NCBI RefSeq assembly: GCF_014203235.1
Contig: NZ_JACHIN010000001.1
Span: 1,426,001 to 1,490,000, forward strand
DNA: 64,000 bases
Reading direction: 5' to 3'
Origin: Nonomuraea endophytica
GTDB lineage: Bacteria; Actinomycetota; Actinomycetes; Streptosporangiales; Streptosporangiaceae
A program made the position numbers and the translations under genes. Each line of letters opens with the position of its first letter. Within the stretch, counting starts at the first letter, position 1. This document shows positions 40,733-48,335 of this stretch, in pieces. The notes below the pieces were generated by a model, which was given only the letters and a program-made list of their open reading frames with translations, was not told the origin of the DNA and searched no databases.

Positions 40733-41827
40733 CTATCTGCGGACGTAGACGGTCTCCAGCGCCAGGAAGAGCTCGGCCGCCTGCCGCGGGTGGTCGACCG
40801 AGCGGCCGGTGAGCTCCTTCACCCGGCCCAGCCGGTAGCGGACGGTGTTGCGGTGGCAGAAGAGCGCCTGCGCCGTGAGCGCCGTCGAGCCGCCCTCGGC
40901 GAACCACGTGTAGGCGGTGGCCAGCAGGGCGTCCCGGTCGTCGACGGGCAGGTCCAGCAGCCTGCCGAGCACCCTGCGGGCCAGGTCGTCGGCCGTCTCC
41001 AGGCTGCTGGCCACCAGCGTGGCCACCGGGCGGTCGCCGTAGTGGGAGACGCCTTCCGCGCCCGCCGCCAGCGCCAGCCTGGCCAGCCGCAGCGCCGCCG
41101 CGGTCTGCGAGATCTGCTCGTAGGCGGGGCTCACCCCGTAGCGTCCGCCCGTCAGCGCGGGAAACGCCGCGTTCTCTTGCAGCGACAGTACGGCCAGCCG
41201 CTCCGTCGGCAGATACCGCCAGACCGCGGCGGCCGGCAGCCCCGCGGTGACCTCGGCGGCGATCACATGGAAGCGCCCCCGGTGCGGCAGCCCGAGCGCG
41301 TCGGCGCTCTGCCGGATCCGCACCGGATCGGTGCCCAGCAGCGCGTCGAAGAGCACGTCCCGATCCCGCCTGGCCCGCTGGTCGCGCTCGGCCTCCACCT
41401 CGCGGTAGGCGGTGCGGATGGCCTCCGACATGAGGTCGAGCCCAAGCCACATCTCGCTCGCGCTGGCGATGAGGATCGCGTGCTCGTCGTCGCCCGCCTC
41501 GGCCACGAAGCACTCCCACAGGAACTGGGTGCCCACGCGGTAGCTGTGCAGCAGCGCGGCCAGCGGCACGCCCCGCTCGGCGCGGCGGCGGGCGTTGGCC
41601 TCGGTGGAGGCGGTCGAGATCTCGGTGCCGCCCGACAGGTGGGTGAGCGAGAGCCGCAACTGCTCGGCGCAGACCGCGGCCAGGTCGTCCGGCGGCACCA
41701 CGGCGAGCTCGGCCTCGGCGGCGTGCACCCGTCTGGCCAGCTCACCGCCCAGGTCGTCCACCCGCTCCAGCAGCCGCGCGCTCAGCGCCGCGAACCTGAA
41801 ATCCACCCGCTCATTGTGCCACGACAC
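40733..41827 (-). CDS. PucR-family transcriptional regulator (CdaR-type)
   Basis: 364 residues from 41827; GTG 41806 is an alternative start. The C-terminal helix-turn-helix reads TAYTWFAEGGSTALTAQALF then CHRNTVRYRLGRVKELTGRS, the PucR/CdaR HTH_30 signature. Upstream lies the GGDEF-related central region (VISVSP-like blocks, YGVSPAYEQISQTAAALRLA) and a RsbRD_N-like N-terminal helical domain (LERVDDLGGELARRVHAAEA). These regulators act on purine, sugar-acid or hydroxy-acid catabolism. It is divergent from the lactate oxidase/class II aldolase operon, its probable target. Confidence 0.9.
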   Translation of the reverse strand: MSWHNERVDFRFAALSARLLERVDDLGGELARRVHAAEAELAVVPPDDLAAVCAEQLRLSLTHLSGGTEISTASTEANARRRAERGVPLAALLHSYRVGTQFLWECFVAEAGDDEHAILIASASEMWLGLDLMSEAIRTAYREVEAERDQRARRDRDVLFDALLGTDPVRIRQSADALGLPHRGRFHVIAAEVTAGLPAAAVWRYLPTERLAVLSLQENAAFPALTGGRYGVSPAYEQISQTAAALRLARLALAAGAEGVSHYGDRPVATLVASSLETADDLARRVLGRLLDLPVDDRDALLATAYTWFAEGGSTALTAQALFCHRNTVRYRLGRVKELTGRSVDHPRQAAELFLALETVYVRR

Positions 41828-41895
41828 AACCTGCCGAACCGGATTCGCGACCGGTGGACGTTGCCCGCCGGTGATCGGCGGGACAGGCTGGTGGG

Positions 41896-43047
41896 GTGGC
41901 CTACTCCGACTTTCAGCTCGAGATCTACCTCAACGGCCTGACCGGCGCGCTCCCGCCGTACTCGGTGGACCCGGCCAAGCTCCAGGAGACCGCCCGCAGC
42001 CTTCTGGAGGAGGGCCCCTACTGGTACGTGGCCGGCTCGGCCGGCAGTGGTGAGACCGACGCGGCCAACCGGGCGGCGTTCCTGCGGCGCGCGATCGTGC
42101 CCAGGATGCTGCGCGAGACCACCGAGCGCGACCTGAGCACCGAGCTGTTCGGCCGCACCTATCCCGCGCCGCTCGCGCTGGCGCCGATCGGCGTGCAGTC
42201 GATTGTGCACCCGCACGGTGAGCTGGCGACCGCGCGCGCTGCCGCCTCGCTGGGGCTGCCGACCATCCTGAGCACCGCCTCCTCGCACACGCTGGAGGAG
42301 GTGGCCGAGGCGGGCGGGCCGCGCTGGTACCAGTTGTACTGGCCGCACGACGACGAGGTCACGCTCAGCCTGCTCGAACGCGCCCGCAAGAGCGGCTACG
42401 ACACGCTCGTGGTCACCCTCGACACGTTCACTCTGGCCTGGCGGCCCAACGACCTCGACCGCTCCTACCTGCCGTTCCTGCGCGGGACCGGGCTGGCCAT
42501 CCCGCTGTCCGACCCGGTCTTCCGATCCCGGCTGGAGCGGCCGGTCGAGGAGGACCTGGACGCCGCGATCATGGCGTGGGCGCCCATGTTCAACGGCCGC
42601 GCCCACACCTGGGACCAGCTCCCGCTGCTGCGCGACAACTGGGACGGGCCGATCGTGCTCAAGGGCATCCAGCATCCGGACGACGCCCGGCGCGCCGCCG
42701 ACGCGGGCATGGACGGCGTCGTCGTCTCCAACCACGGCGGCCGGCAGGTGGACGGCGCGCTCGGCTCGCTCGACGCGCTGCCCGGGGTCGTCGCGGCGGT
42801 CGGCGACCGGCTGACCGTGTTGTTCGACTCCGGCATCCGTACCGGGGCGGACGTGGTCAAGGCGCTCGCCCTCGGGGCGCGAGCCGTACTCCTTGGGCGG
42901 CCTTATGTGTGGGGGCTGGCGTGCGGCGGCGAGGACGGCGTGCGGCACGTCGTGCGCGCGCTGCTCGCCGACCTCGACCTCACCCTTGGCCTGGCGGGCT
43001 TCCGCACGCCGGCCGAACTCGACCCGTCGATCCTGGAGGAACGATGA
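41896..43047 (+). CDS. FMN-dependent alpha-hydroxy-acid oxidase (lactate 2-monooxygenase-like)
   Basis: 383 residues from GTG 41896. The TIM-barrel motifs are complete: WYVAGSAGSGETDAANRAAF, PLALAPIGVQSIVHPHGELA, the base His280 in GVVVSNHGGRQVDGALGSLD, VLFDSGIRTGADVVKALALGA and the C-terminal VLLGRPYVWGLACGGEDGV. Such enzymes oxidise L-lactate, glycolate or other 2-hydroxy acids with FMN, and lactate 2-monooxygenase is the closest resemblance. Cytoplasmic. The start of the aldolase gene overlaps its stop (ATGA), so the two act together under the divergent PucR regulator. Confidence 0.9.
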   Translation: MAYSDFQLEIYLNGLTGALPPYSVDPAKLQETARSLLEEGPYWYVAGSAGSGETDAANRAAFLRRAIVPRMLRETTERDLSTELFGRTYPAPLALAPIGVQSIVHPHGELATARAAASLGLPTILSTASSHTLEEVAEAGGPRWYQLYWPHDDEVTLSLLERARKSGYDTLVVTLDTFTLAWRPNDLDRSYLPFLRGTGLAIPLSDPVFRSRLERPVEEDLDAAIMAWAPMFNGRAHTWDQLPLLRDNWDGPIVLKGIQHPDDARRAADAGMDGVVVSNHGGRQVDGALGSLDALPGVVAAVGDRLTVLFDSGIRTGADVVKALALGARAVLLGRPYVWGLACGGEDGVRHVVRALLADLDLTLGLAGFRTPAELDPSILEER

Positions 43048-43826
43048 ACCTGGAACCCATCCCCACCGACCAGCTGTTCTTTCCCACGCCCGCGAAGTTC
43101 GACGACGTCGCCCAGGAGCGGCGCCACCGCCAGGAGCGGCTGGTCGCGGCGCTGCGGCTGTTCGGCCGCTTCGGCTTCGAGGAGGGCGTCGCCGGGCACA
43201 TCACCGCCCGCGACCCCGAGCACACCGACCATTTCTGGGTCAACCCGTTCGCCATGAGCTTCAAGCACATCAAGGTCAGCGACCTCATCCTGGTCAACCA
43301 CGAGGGCCACGTCGTCCACGGCCGCCACCACGTCAACCAGGCCGCGTTCGCCATCCACGCGATGGTCCATCAGGCCCGCCCCGACGCCGTCGCCGCCGCG
43401 CACTCGCATTCCGTGTACGGCAAGGCCCTGTCGTCACTCGGCGCCCCGCTGGAACCCCTCACCCAGGACGCCTGCGCCTTCTACGAGGACCACGGCCTGT
43501 TCGACGACTACACCGGCGTCGTCGTGGAAACCGAGGAGGGCCGCCGGATCGCGACCGCGCTCGGCTCCCACAAGGCCGTCATCCTGCGCAACCACGGCCT
43601 GCTGACCGTGGGCGACTCGGTGGAGGCCGCCGCCTGGTGGTTCATCACGATGGAGCGCTCGTGCCAGGCGCAGCTGCTGGCGAAAGCCGCGGGCCCGACC
43701 GTGCAGATCGACCACGACCAGGCCAAGCTCACCCACGGCCAGATCGGCAACGACTTCGTCGGCTGGCTCAACTTCCAGCCGCTCTACGAGCAGATCATCC
43801 GCACCGAGCCCGACCTTTTCGACTGA
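43044..43826 (+). CDS. Class II aldolase/adducin family protein
   Basis: 260 residues. The metal site HSHSVYGKALSSL and the downstream LRNHGLLTVGDSVEAAAW histidine, with the N-terminal GRFGFEEGVAGHITARDPEH, define the AraD/fuculose aldolase fold; the HxH plus later His coordinate zinc. Members cleave or epimerise phosphorylated sugars, and the subgroup with ...WFITMERSCQAQLLA is the widespread adducin-like aldolase of unknown substrate. Coupled to the FMN oxidase gene by ATGA. Confidence 0.88.
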   Translation: MNLEPIPTDQLFFPTPAKFDDVAQERRHRQERLVAALRLFGRFGFEEGVAGHITARDPEHTDHFWVNPFAMSFKHIKVSDLILVNHEGHVVHGRHHVNQAAFAIHAMVHQARPDAVAAAHSHSVYGKALSSLGAPLEPLTQDACAFYEDHGLFDDYTGVVVETEEGRRIATALGSHKAVILRNHGLLTVGDSVEAAAWWFITMERSCQAQLLAKAAGPTVQIDHDQAKLTHGQIGNDFVGWLNFQPLYEQIIRTEPDLFD

Positions 43827-43947
43827 TCTTTCCCCTTAAGATCACCACATCGTCACTCGCCTCCGAACCGCCGTCCGCCGATACCGCTTCGGCCGGGCGG
43901 CGGCCGTCATCGTCACGCTCTACCTGATCGCCGCAGCCACCGCCGCG

Positions 43948-44706
43948 GTGCACGCCGCCGTGTCCGGCGACCTTCGGTTGCTGTCGATGGCCACGCTCTG
44001 GGTCGCCCCCTTCGCGGTGAGAGACTGGCTGGGGCCCATTTTCGCCGGGATCTGCCGACTCAACGCCTGGGCGCTGTGGCAGGTGCTACGCGGTCCGGCA
44101 CTGCCGGGCGCGGGGAACCTACCGCCGAGCGTGATCTGGCTGCGGCGCCTGATCTATGCGGGCATCGTCGGCGACCTGGGCCTCTGGGAGCTCGTCGAAG
44201 AGCTGTCCGACACCGTGGAGGACTTCGCGAGCGCGGGCTTGTGGGCCGCCACGGTGATCCTGCTGCTCCACGTCATGGCGGGCGTCCCGGCCTGGTTCCG
44301 GGCGATGGCCATCGCGCTCTGCCTGGCCGACCTCGGGGTGGACTTCCTCGGCTACCTGCCCTCCGCCGGCCGTGTTCTGGTCGCGCTGCCGGGCCTCGCC
44401 TGCATGGTGATGATCCTCATCGGACAGCGCCGCGACGGTCGCTGGAGCAGGGCCACGATCGGCATCGGGCAGATCAGCGAGGTGGGGATCGCGAGCCGTA
44501 CCGGCCGGTTGGTGGTGGAGCGATACCCCGAGGACGGCGACAGCGGCGCGCTCGGCCCGCTCCCGGACCTGGCCGAGGGCCCAGGCCACTACCGGATGCG
44601 CGTGTACGCCCGCGACAACGACCCCGACGCCCCAGGCGAGGAACACCTGATCGTCGTCTACCCGGGCCGCTCCACCAAGAAGATCACCCACGTCCCCCGG
44701 TCATGA
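43948..44706 (+). CDS. Membrane protein of unknown function
   Basis: 252 residues from GTG 43948, but the frame stays open upstream to 43840 and encodes VTRLRTAVRRYRFGRAAAVI then VTLYLIAAATAAV, a basic N-terminus followed by a membrane helix. No ATG, GTG or TTG occurs there, so either a rare AUC start at 43849 is used or the true start was lost. Further membrane helices occupy 60-160. A soluble C-terminal domain has TGRLVVERYPEDGDSGALGP, YRMRVYARDNDPD and GEEHLIVVYPGRS. Convergent, with a six-base overlap, on the marR gene. Confidence 0.6.
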   Translation: MHAAVSGDLRLLSMATLWVAPFAVRDWLGPIFAGICRLNAWALWQVLRGPALPGAGNLPPSVIWLRRLIYAGIVGDLGLWELVEELSDTVEDFASAGLWAATVILLLHVMAGVPAWFRAMAIALCLADLGVDFLGYLPSAGRVLVALPGLACMVMILIGQRRDGRWSRATIGIGQISEVGIASRTGRLVVERYPEDGDSGALGPLPDLAEGPGHYRMRVYARDNDPDAPGEEHLIVVYPGRSTKKITHVPRS

Positions 44707-45129
44707 CGGGGTGCGCAGGCTGGTCATGATGCGGTCGAGGGTGGCCAGGTCGCCGGGGTCCAGGGCGAGCATGGAGCGGGGCGGGCGGGCCAGGATGCGC
44801 TCGGCGGCCTCGGCGGCGGCCGTCCCCGCCGGGGTCAGCGTGACGATCTTGCTGCGCCGGTCGTCGGGCGAGACGCTGCGGGTCACGTAGCCGCGCTGCT
44901 CCAGATCGTCCACCATCAGCGTCGTGTACGGCTTGTCGGTCGACAGGTCGGCGGTCAGCTCCCGCATGGTCTTCGGCCCGGCCAGCAACCGGCGCAGCGC
45001 CTTGACCCGGAAGAAGCTCACGCCGAGCGTCTCGGCCACCTCCTTGCGCCGGTCCTCCTGCCGCAGGACGAGGTCGTACATGGCGGACCAGACGCGGGCC
45101 ACCGCCTCCTGGTCGGGGGTGTCGCTCAT
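44701..45129 (-). CDS. MarR-family transcriptional regulator
   Basis: 142 residues from ATG 45129, with a TGAG overlap with the upstream MFS gene. Winged helix: TLGVSFFRVKALRRLLAGPK, TMRELTADLSTDKPYTTLMV, DDLEQRGYVTRSVSPDDRRS and KIVTLTPAGTAAAE. It is the second gene of an MFS-marR operon and should repress it. The AT-rich leader of the MFS gene (about 46596-46625) contains GTTATGCG and CATAACTA half-sites that could be the operator. Ligand unknown. Confidence 0.9.
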   Translation of the reverse strand: MSDTPDQEAVARVWSAMYDLVLRQEDRRKEVAETLGVSFFRVKALRRLLAGPKTMRELTADLSTDKPYTTLMVDDLEQRGYVTRSVSPDDRRSKIVTLTPAGTAAAEAAERILARPPRSMLALDPGDLATLDRIMTSLRTPS

Positions 45130-46595
45130 GAGGCGTCCGCCGTTCTGTCGGGAGCTTGGGCGAGCCGTTCGGCGGTACGGCCGGCGCTGCGGCGGGCCCA
45201 GCCGGTCGTGGTCAGGATACCGAGCAGCACGATGGCCGCCCCGCAGCCGACGACGATCCACCAGCCGATACGGCTGGCCGCAGGGAACCCGGTGGCGAAC
45301 GATCCGACCACCGCCGAGGTCACCAGCGACCCGATGACCGCGACCCCGAGCGACTGCCCGATCTGCCGGCTCGTGGAGGCCACCGCCGCGGCCACCCCGG
45401 CCTGAGTGCGCGGCATGCCGGACACGGCCGTGTTCGTGATCGGCGCGTTCAGCATGCCGAATCCCACCCCGAACAGCACATAGGCAGCCATGAGCCGCCA
45501 CACGGGCGTGTCCGCCGTCAGCCCCGTCATGATCAGCCCGCTGCCCCCCATGGTGACCCCAGCCACGAGCAGCGGCACCCGCGGCCCGGCGGTCCCGACG
45601 ATCCGGCCGGACAGCGGCGAACAGGCCACGGTCAGCCCGGCCATGGGCAACGTGTAGAGCCCGGCGTGCAGGGCGGACAGGCCCAGCACGTCCTGCAGGT
45701 AGAGCGTGTTGAGGAACATGAACCCGGCAAAGGCCGCGAACCCGCACACGGCAATGACCGTGGCACCGGCGAACGGCGCACTCCGAAAAAACCGCAGGTC
45801 GATCAAGGGTTCGGCACGGCGCAGCTCGTACGGCACCAGACAGCCCAGCGCCACCGCCGCGACCGCGAACCCACCGAACGTCCGCGGCGACCCCCACCCG
45901 GCCGCGGGCGCCTCGATGAGCGTGAACGTCAGAACGGCCAGCAACACGATCACCAGCACCTGCCCGACCGGATCCACCCGGCGCGGACGCGGCGCCCGCG
46001 ACTCCGGCACGAACCGCGCACACAGCACGAACACCGCCAGCCCCACCGGAATGTTGATCCAGAAGATCGCCCGCCACCCACCCGAGTCCACCAGCGCCCC
46101 GCCGATCAGCGGCCCCAGCGCCATGCTGATCCCGACCACGCTCCCCCACACACCGATGGCCCGCGCCCGCTCCCGCGGCTCGGTGAACGTGTTCGTGATG
46201 ATCGACATGGCCACCGGATTGAGCATGGACCCACCGACAGCCTGCAGCGCCCGCGCCGCGATCAGCCACCCGAGGCCGGGCGCGAGCGAGCACATGAGCG
46301 AGCCAAGCGTGAAAAGCGCCAGCCCCACCTGGAACGTACGGCGCCGCCCGACCCGGTCACCGGTCGACCCGGCCAGCATGAGCAGGCTCGCCAGCACCAC
46401 CGTGTACGCGTCGATGATCCACTGCAGTCCGGAGACGGAGGCGTTCAGATCACGGCGGATGGCGGGCAGCGCCACGTTCACGATCGTGTTGTCCAGGCCG
46501 ACGATGAACAGGCTCATACAGCAGATCGCCAGCACAAGCATCCGCCGACGGGCACTCAGCGCAGGGGCGACGGACGTCCTATTGGTTATAGGCAT
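45126..46595 (-). CDS. MFS transporter, DHA2 family
   Basis: 489 residues. Helix 1 ICCMSLFIVGLDNTIVNVAL, motif A GSTGDRVGRRRTFQVG, motif C area IGVWGSVVGISMALGPLIGG and the later DVLGLSALHAGLYTLPMA. This is the standard DHA2 actinomycete exporter with 14 helices. No conventional Shine-Dalgarno precedes ATG 46595, and the 20 bases upstream are almost pure A/T, suggesting a leaderless or near-leaderless transcript. Coupled to the marR gene at 44701 by a four-base overlap. Confidence 0.88.
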   Translation of the reverse strand: MPITNRTSVAPALSARRRMLVLAICCMSLFIVGLDNTIVNVALPAIRRDLNASVSGLQWIIDAYTVVLASLLMLAGSTGDRVGRRRTFQVGLALFTLGSLMCSLAPGLGWLIAARALQAVGGSMLNPVAMSIITNTFTEPRERARAIGVWGSVVGISMALGPLIGGALVDSGGWRAIFWINIPVGLAVFVLCARFVPESRAPRPRRVDPVGQVLVIVLLAVLTFTLIEAPAAGWGSPRTFGGFAVAAVALGCLVPYELRRAEPLIDLRFFRSAPFAGATVIAVCGFAAFAGFMFLNTLYLQDVLGLSALHAGLYTLPMAGLTVACSPLSGRIVGTAGPRVPLLVAGVTMGGSGLIMTGLTADTPVWRLMAAYVLFGVGFGMLNAPITNTAVSGMPRTQAGVAAAVASTSRQIGQSLGVAVIGSLVTSAVVGSFATGFPAASRIGWWIVVGCGAAIVLLGILTTTGWARRSAGRTAERLAQAPDRTADAS

Positions 46596-46648
46596 ACAAT
46601 AATTATATTCGCATAACTAAATACCTGCCCCAAGAGCACTCTGGATGG

Positions 46649-47440
46649 TCAGAACGAGGAGCCGGGTATGGCGGCGCCGAGAACGGGGCGGCGAAGGTGC
46701 TGTGGGGTCACGACGATGCCGGTGATGCGGCCGGCGAGTGCAAGGGCCGCCGGGATGGGGTTGTCGATGCTGTCGTCGGCGGCCGGATCGATGCCCAGCT
46801 CGCGGAGGTGGCGATTGAGCCGGTCGGGATCCGCGCCCTGCCTGTGGATGGGAAATCCCGGGTTGATGTCGGTGATGAGCCGGCCGTCGACGGCGTAGGC
46901 GACGTGGTGCTGGGCGTAGTCATGCCGCAGCACTGCCACGGCCTCCCCTCCGTCGTGTGACAGGGCGTCCAAAGTCTCCCGTTGCGCGCCGCGCCAGCCG
47001 CAGTCCTCGATCGCGACCGTCCAGTCCCCGATCCGCCTCACGGTGATGATCTGAGGTCCTTCCGGATAGGTGTAGTCCCCATCGTCGATCAGCCGGATGT
47101 TCTCGTCCGCGGCGCCGAGCCGGCGTAGCGCCTCGTGCTCGTCGAGCCCGCGAACGAAGGAGATCGTATAGATGCCCCCGAGCCGGCTCTCCTCCTGCCA
47201 CGCGTAGTCTTCCGGTGACGCGCCGGGGGTTCTCGCGGTGGCGCGGACCATCTCGAACGTGCTCGCCTGCTCGAGAATCTCGGGGTGGGCGGCGAAGAAG
47301 GCCTCGGTGACCTCTGGAGCCATCCGGCCACGCCCGCTGACCAGGTATCCGTTCGCTCTCGCCCAGTCCAGGATCTGAGTGCGGCCGAGCCGGGGCACCC
47401 GGTAGGTGACGCGAAGGGGAGTGAAGTCGGCATCGGACAT
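46649..47440 (-). CDS. Lsr2-like DNA-binding domain fused to DUF6461
   Basis: 263 residues from ATG 47440. Residues about 19-55 read GRTQILDWARANGYLVSGRG, then RMAPEVTEAFFAAHPEI, closely resembling the C-terminal DNA-binding domain of the xenogeneic silencer Lsr2 (IREWAr.nGyeVS.RGRIP..v), including the RGR hook that inserts in the minor groove. The rest (about 65-250: GGIYTISFVRGLDEHEALRR, DWTVAIEDCGWRGAQRETLD, VAVLRHDYAQHHVAYAVDGR) fits DUF6461, an actinobacterial family of unknown function. It may be an AT-targeted silencer or a binding-triggered effector. Fusion of these domains is the notable point. Confidence 0.72.
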   Translation of the reverse strand: MSDADFTPLRVTYRVPRLGRTQILDWARANGYLVSGRGRMAPEVTEAFFAAHPEILEQASTFEMVRATARTPGASPEDYAWQEESRLGGIYTISFVRGLDEHEALRRLGAADENIRLIDDGDYTYPEGPQIITVRRIGDWTVAIEDCGWRGAQRETLDALSHDGGEAVAVLRHDYAQHHVAYAVDGRLITDINPGFPIHRQGADPDRLNRHLRELGIDPAADDSIDNPIPAALALAGRITGIVVTPQHLRRPVLGAAIPGSSF

Positions 47441-47540
47441 GAGCAGAAACTATCGATGGATCTGATGCCCTGCCCCCGCGCCTCAGACATCACCGAAATG
47501 AGACCTTGACGTATCAAATGAACGGTCTTTTAATTCGGGG

Positions 47541-48140
47541 ATGGGCCGCATCGCCGGTGTCACCGCCGCCGAGACACGTCAACGGCTGCTGCACGCCGCC
47601 GCCGAGGCGTTCGCCGAGCGCGGGTACGACGGGACCAGGGTGGCCGACATCGCCGCCGCCGCCGGGGTCAGCAACGGGGCGCTCTACGCGCACTTCGGTT
47701 CCAAGGCCGACCTGCTCGTGGCCGCCCTGCGCATGCACGGCCCGCGGCTGCTGGCCGAACTGCTCACTGCCGAGCCCGACCGGTCGATCACCGATCTGCT
47801 TCTCATCGTCGGCGACCGGCTGCCTGAGCGGCGCGAGGCCGCCGGCTACCTGATCGTCGAGGCCCTGGTGGCCGCCCGGCGGGACGAGGAACTGGCCAGG
47901 CCCATGCGCGGGTACGTCGGCGAGCGCGCCGACTGGCTGGCCGGGCTGGTGGAGGCGGCCCAGCACGCCGGGGAGATCGAGTCCGACCTGTCGCCGGACG
48001 CCCTCGCCCACTTCTGCCTCCTGCTCGCGATGGGCAGCGCCCTGATCACCCCCGACCTGCACGCCGTCGACGCCAGGGAGTGGGCCAAGCTGCTCTCCCG
48101 CGTCGTGACCGCGCTAGGAGCACAGGAGCACAAGCAGTGA
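47541..48140 (+). CDS. TetR-family regulator of the ferredoxin/P450 operon
   Basis: 199 residues. HTH: TAAETRQRLLHAAAEAFAER, GYDGTRVADIAAAAGVSNGA and LYAHFGSKADLLVAAL. A TTGACG box and an AT-rich ATGAACGGTCTTTTAAT stretch lie 15-45 bases before its start. It overlaps the ferredoxin gene by four bases (GTGA), and the P450 gene follows one base after the ferredoxin stop, so all three form one operon with probable autoregulation by a substrate-responsive repressor. Confidence 0.9.
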   Translation: MGRIAGVTAAETRQRLLHAAAEAFAERGYDGTRVADIAAAAGVSNGALYAHFGSKADLLVAALRMHGPRLLAELLTAEPDRSITDLLLIVGDRLPERREAAGYLIVEALVAARRDEELARPMRGYVGERADWLAGLVEAAQHAGEIESDLSPDALAHFCLLLAMGSALITPDLHAVDAREWAKLLSRVVTALGAQEHKQ

Positions 48141-48334
48141 AAGTCCACATCAACGCCGAACGATGTCAGGGTCACGGGCGCTGCTACGACCTGTCGCCCG
48201 AGTTGTTCACCGAGGACGACGAGGGTTACGGGCAGGTCGCCGGCGACGGCCTGGTGCTGGGCGCGGACGTGGCCGCCGCCCGGCTGGCCGCGGCCAACTG
48301 CCCGGAACGCGCGATAGCCGTACAGGAGGCGTGA
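48137..48334 (+). CDS. 3Fe-4S ferredoxin for the adjacent P450
   Basis: 65 residues from GTG 48137 inside the TetR stop. Cluster ligands: Cys10, Cys16 and Cys55 of the pattern AERCQGHGRCYDLS (CxxHxxC, His13 in place of a fourth Cys) and AANCPERAI. This is the single-cluster [3Fe-4S] form typical of actinobacterial P450 redox partners. The P450 begins one base after its stop, so it almost certainly feeds electrons to that enzyme. A reductase would come from elsewhere. Confidence 0.93.
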   Translation: MKVHINAERCQGHGRCYDLSPELFTEDDEGYGQVAGDGLVLGADVAAARLAAANCPERAIAVQEA

Positions 48335-48335
48335 G

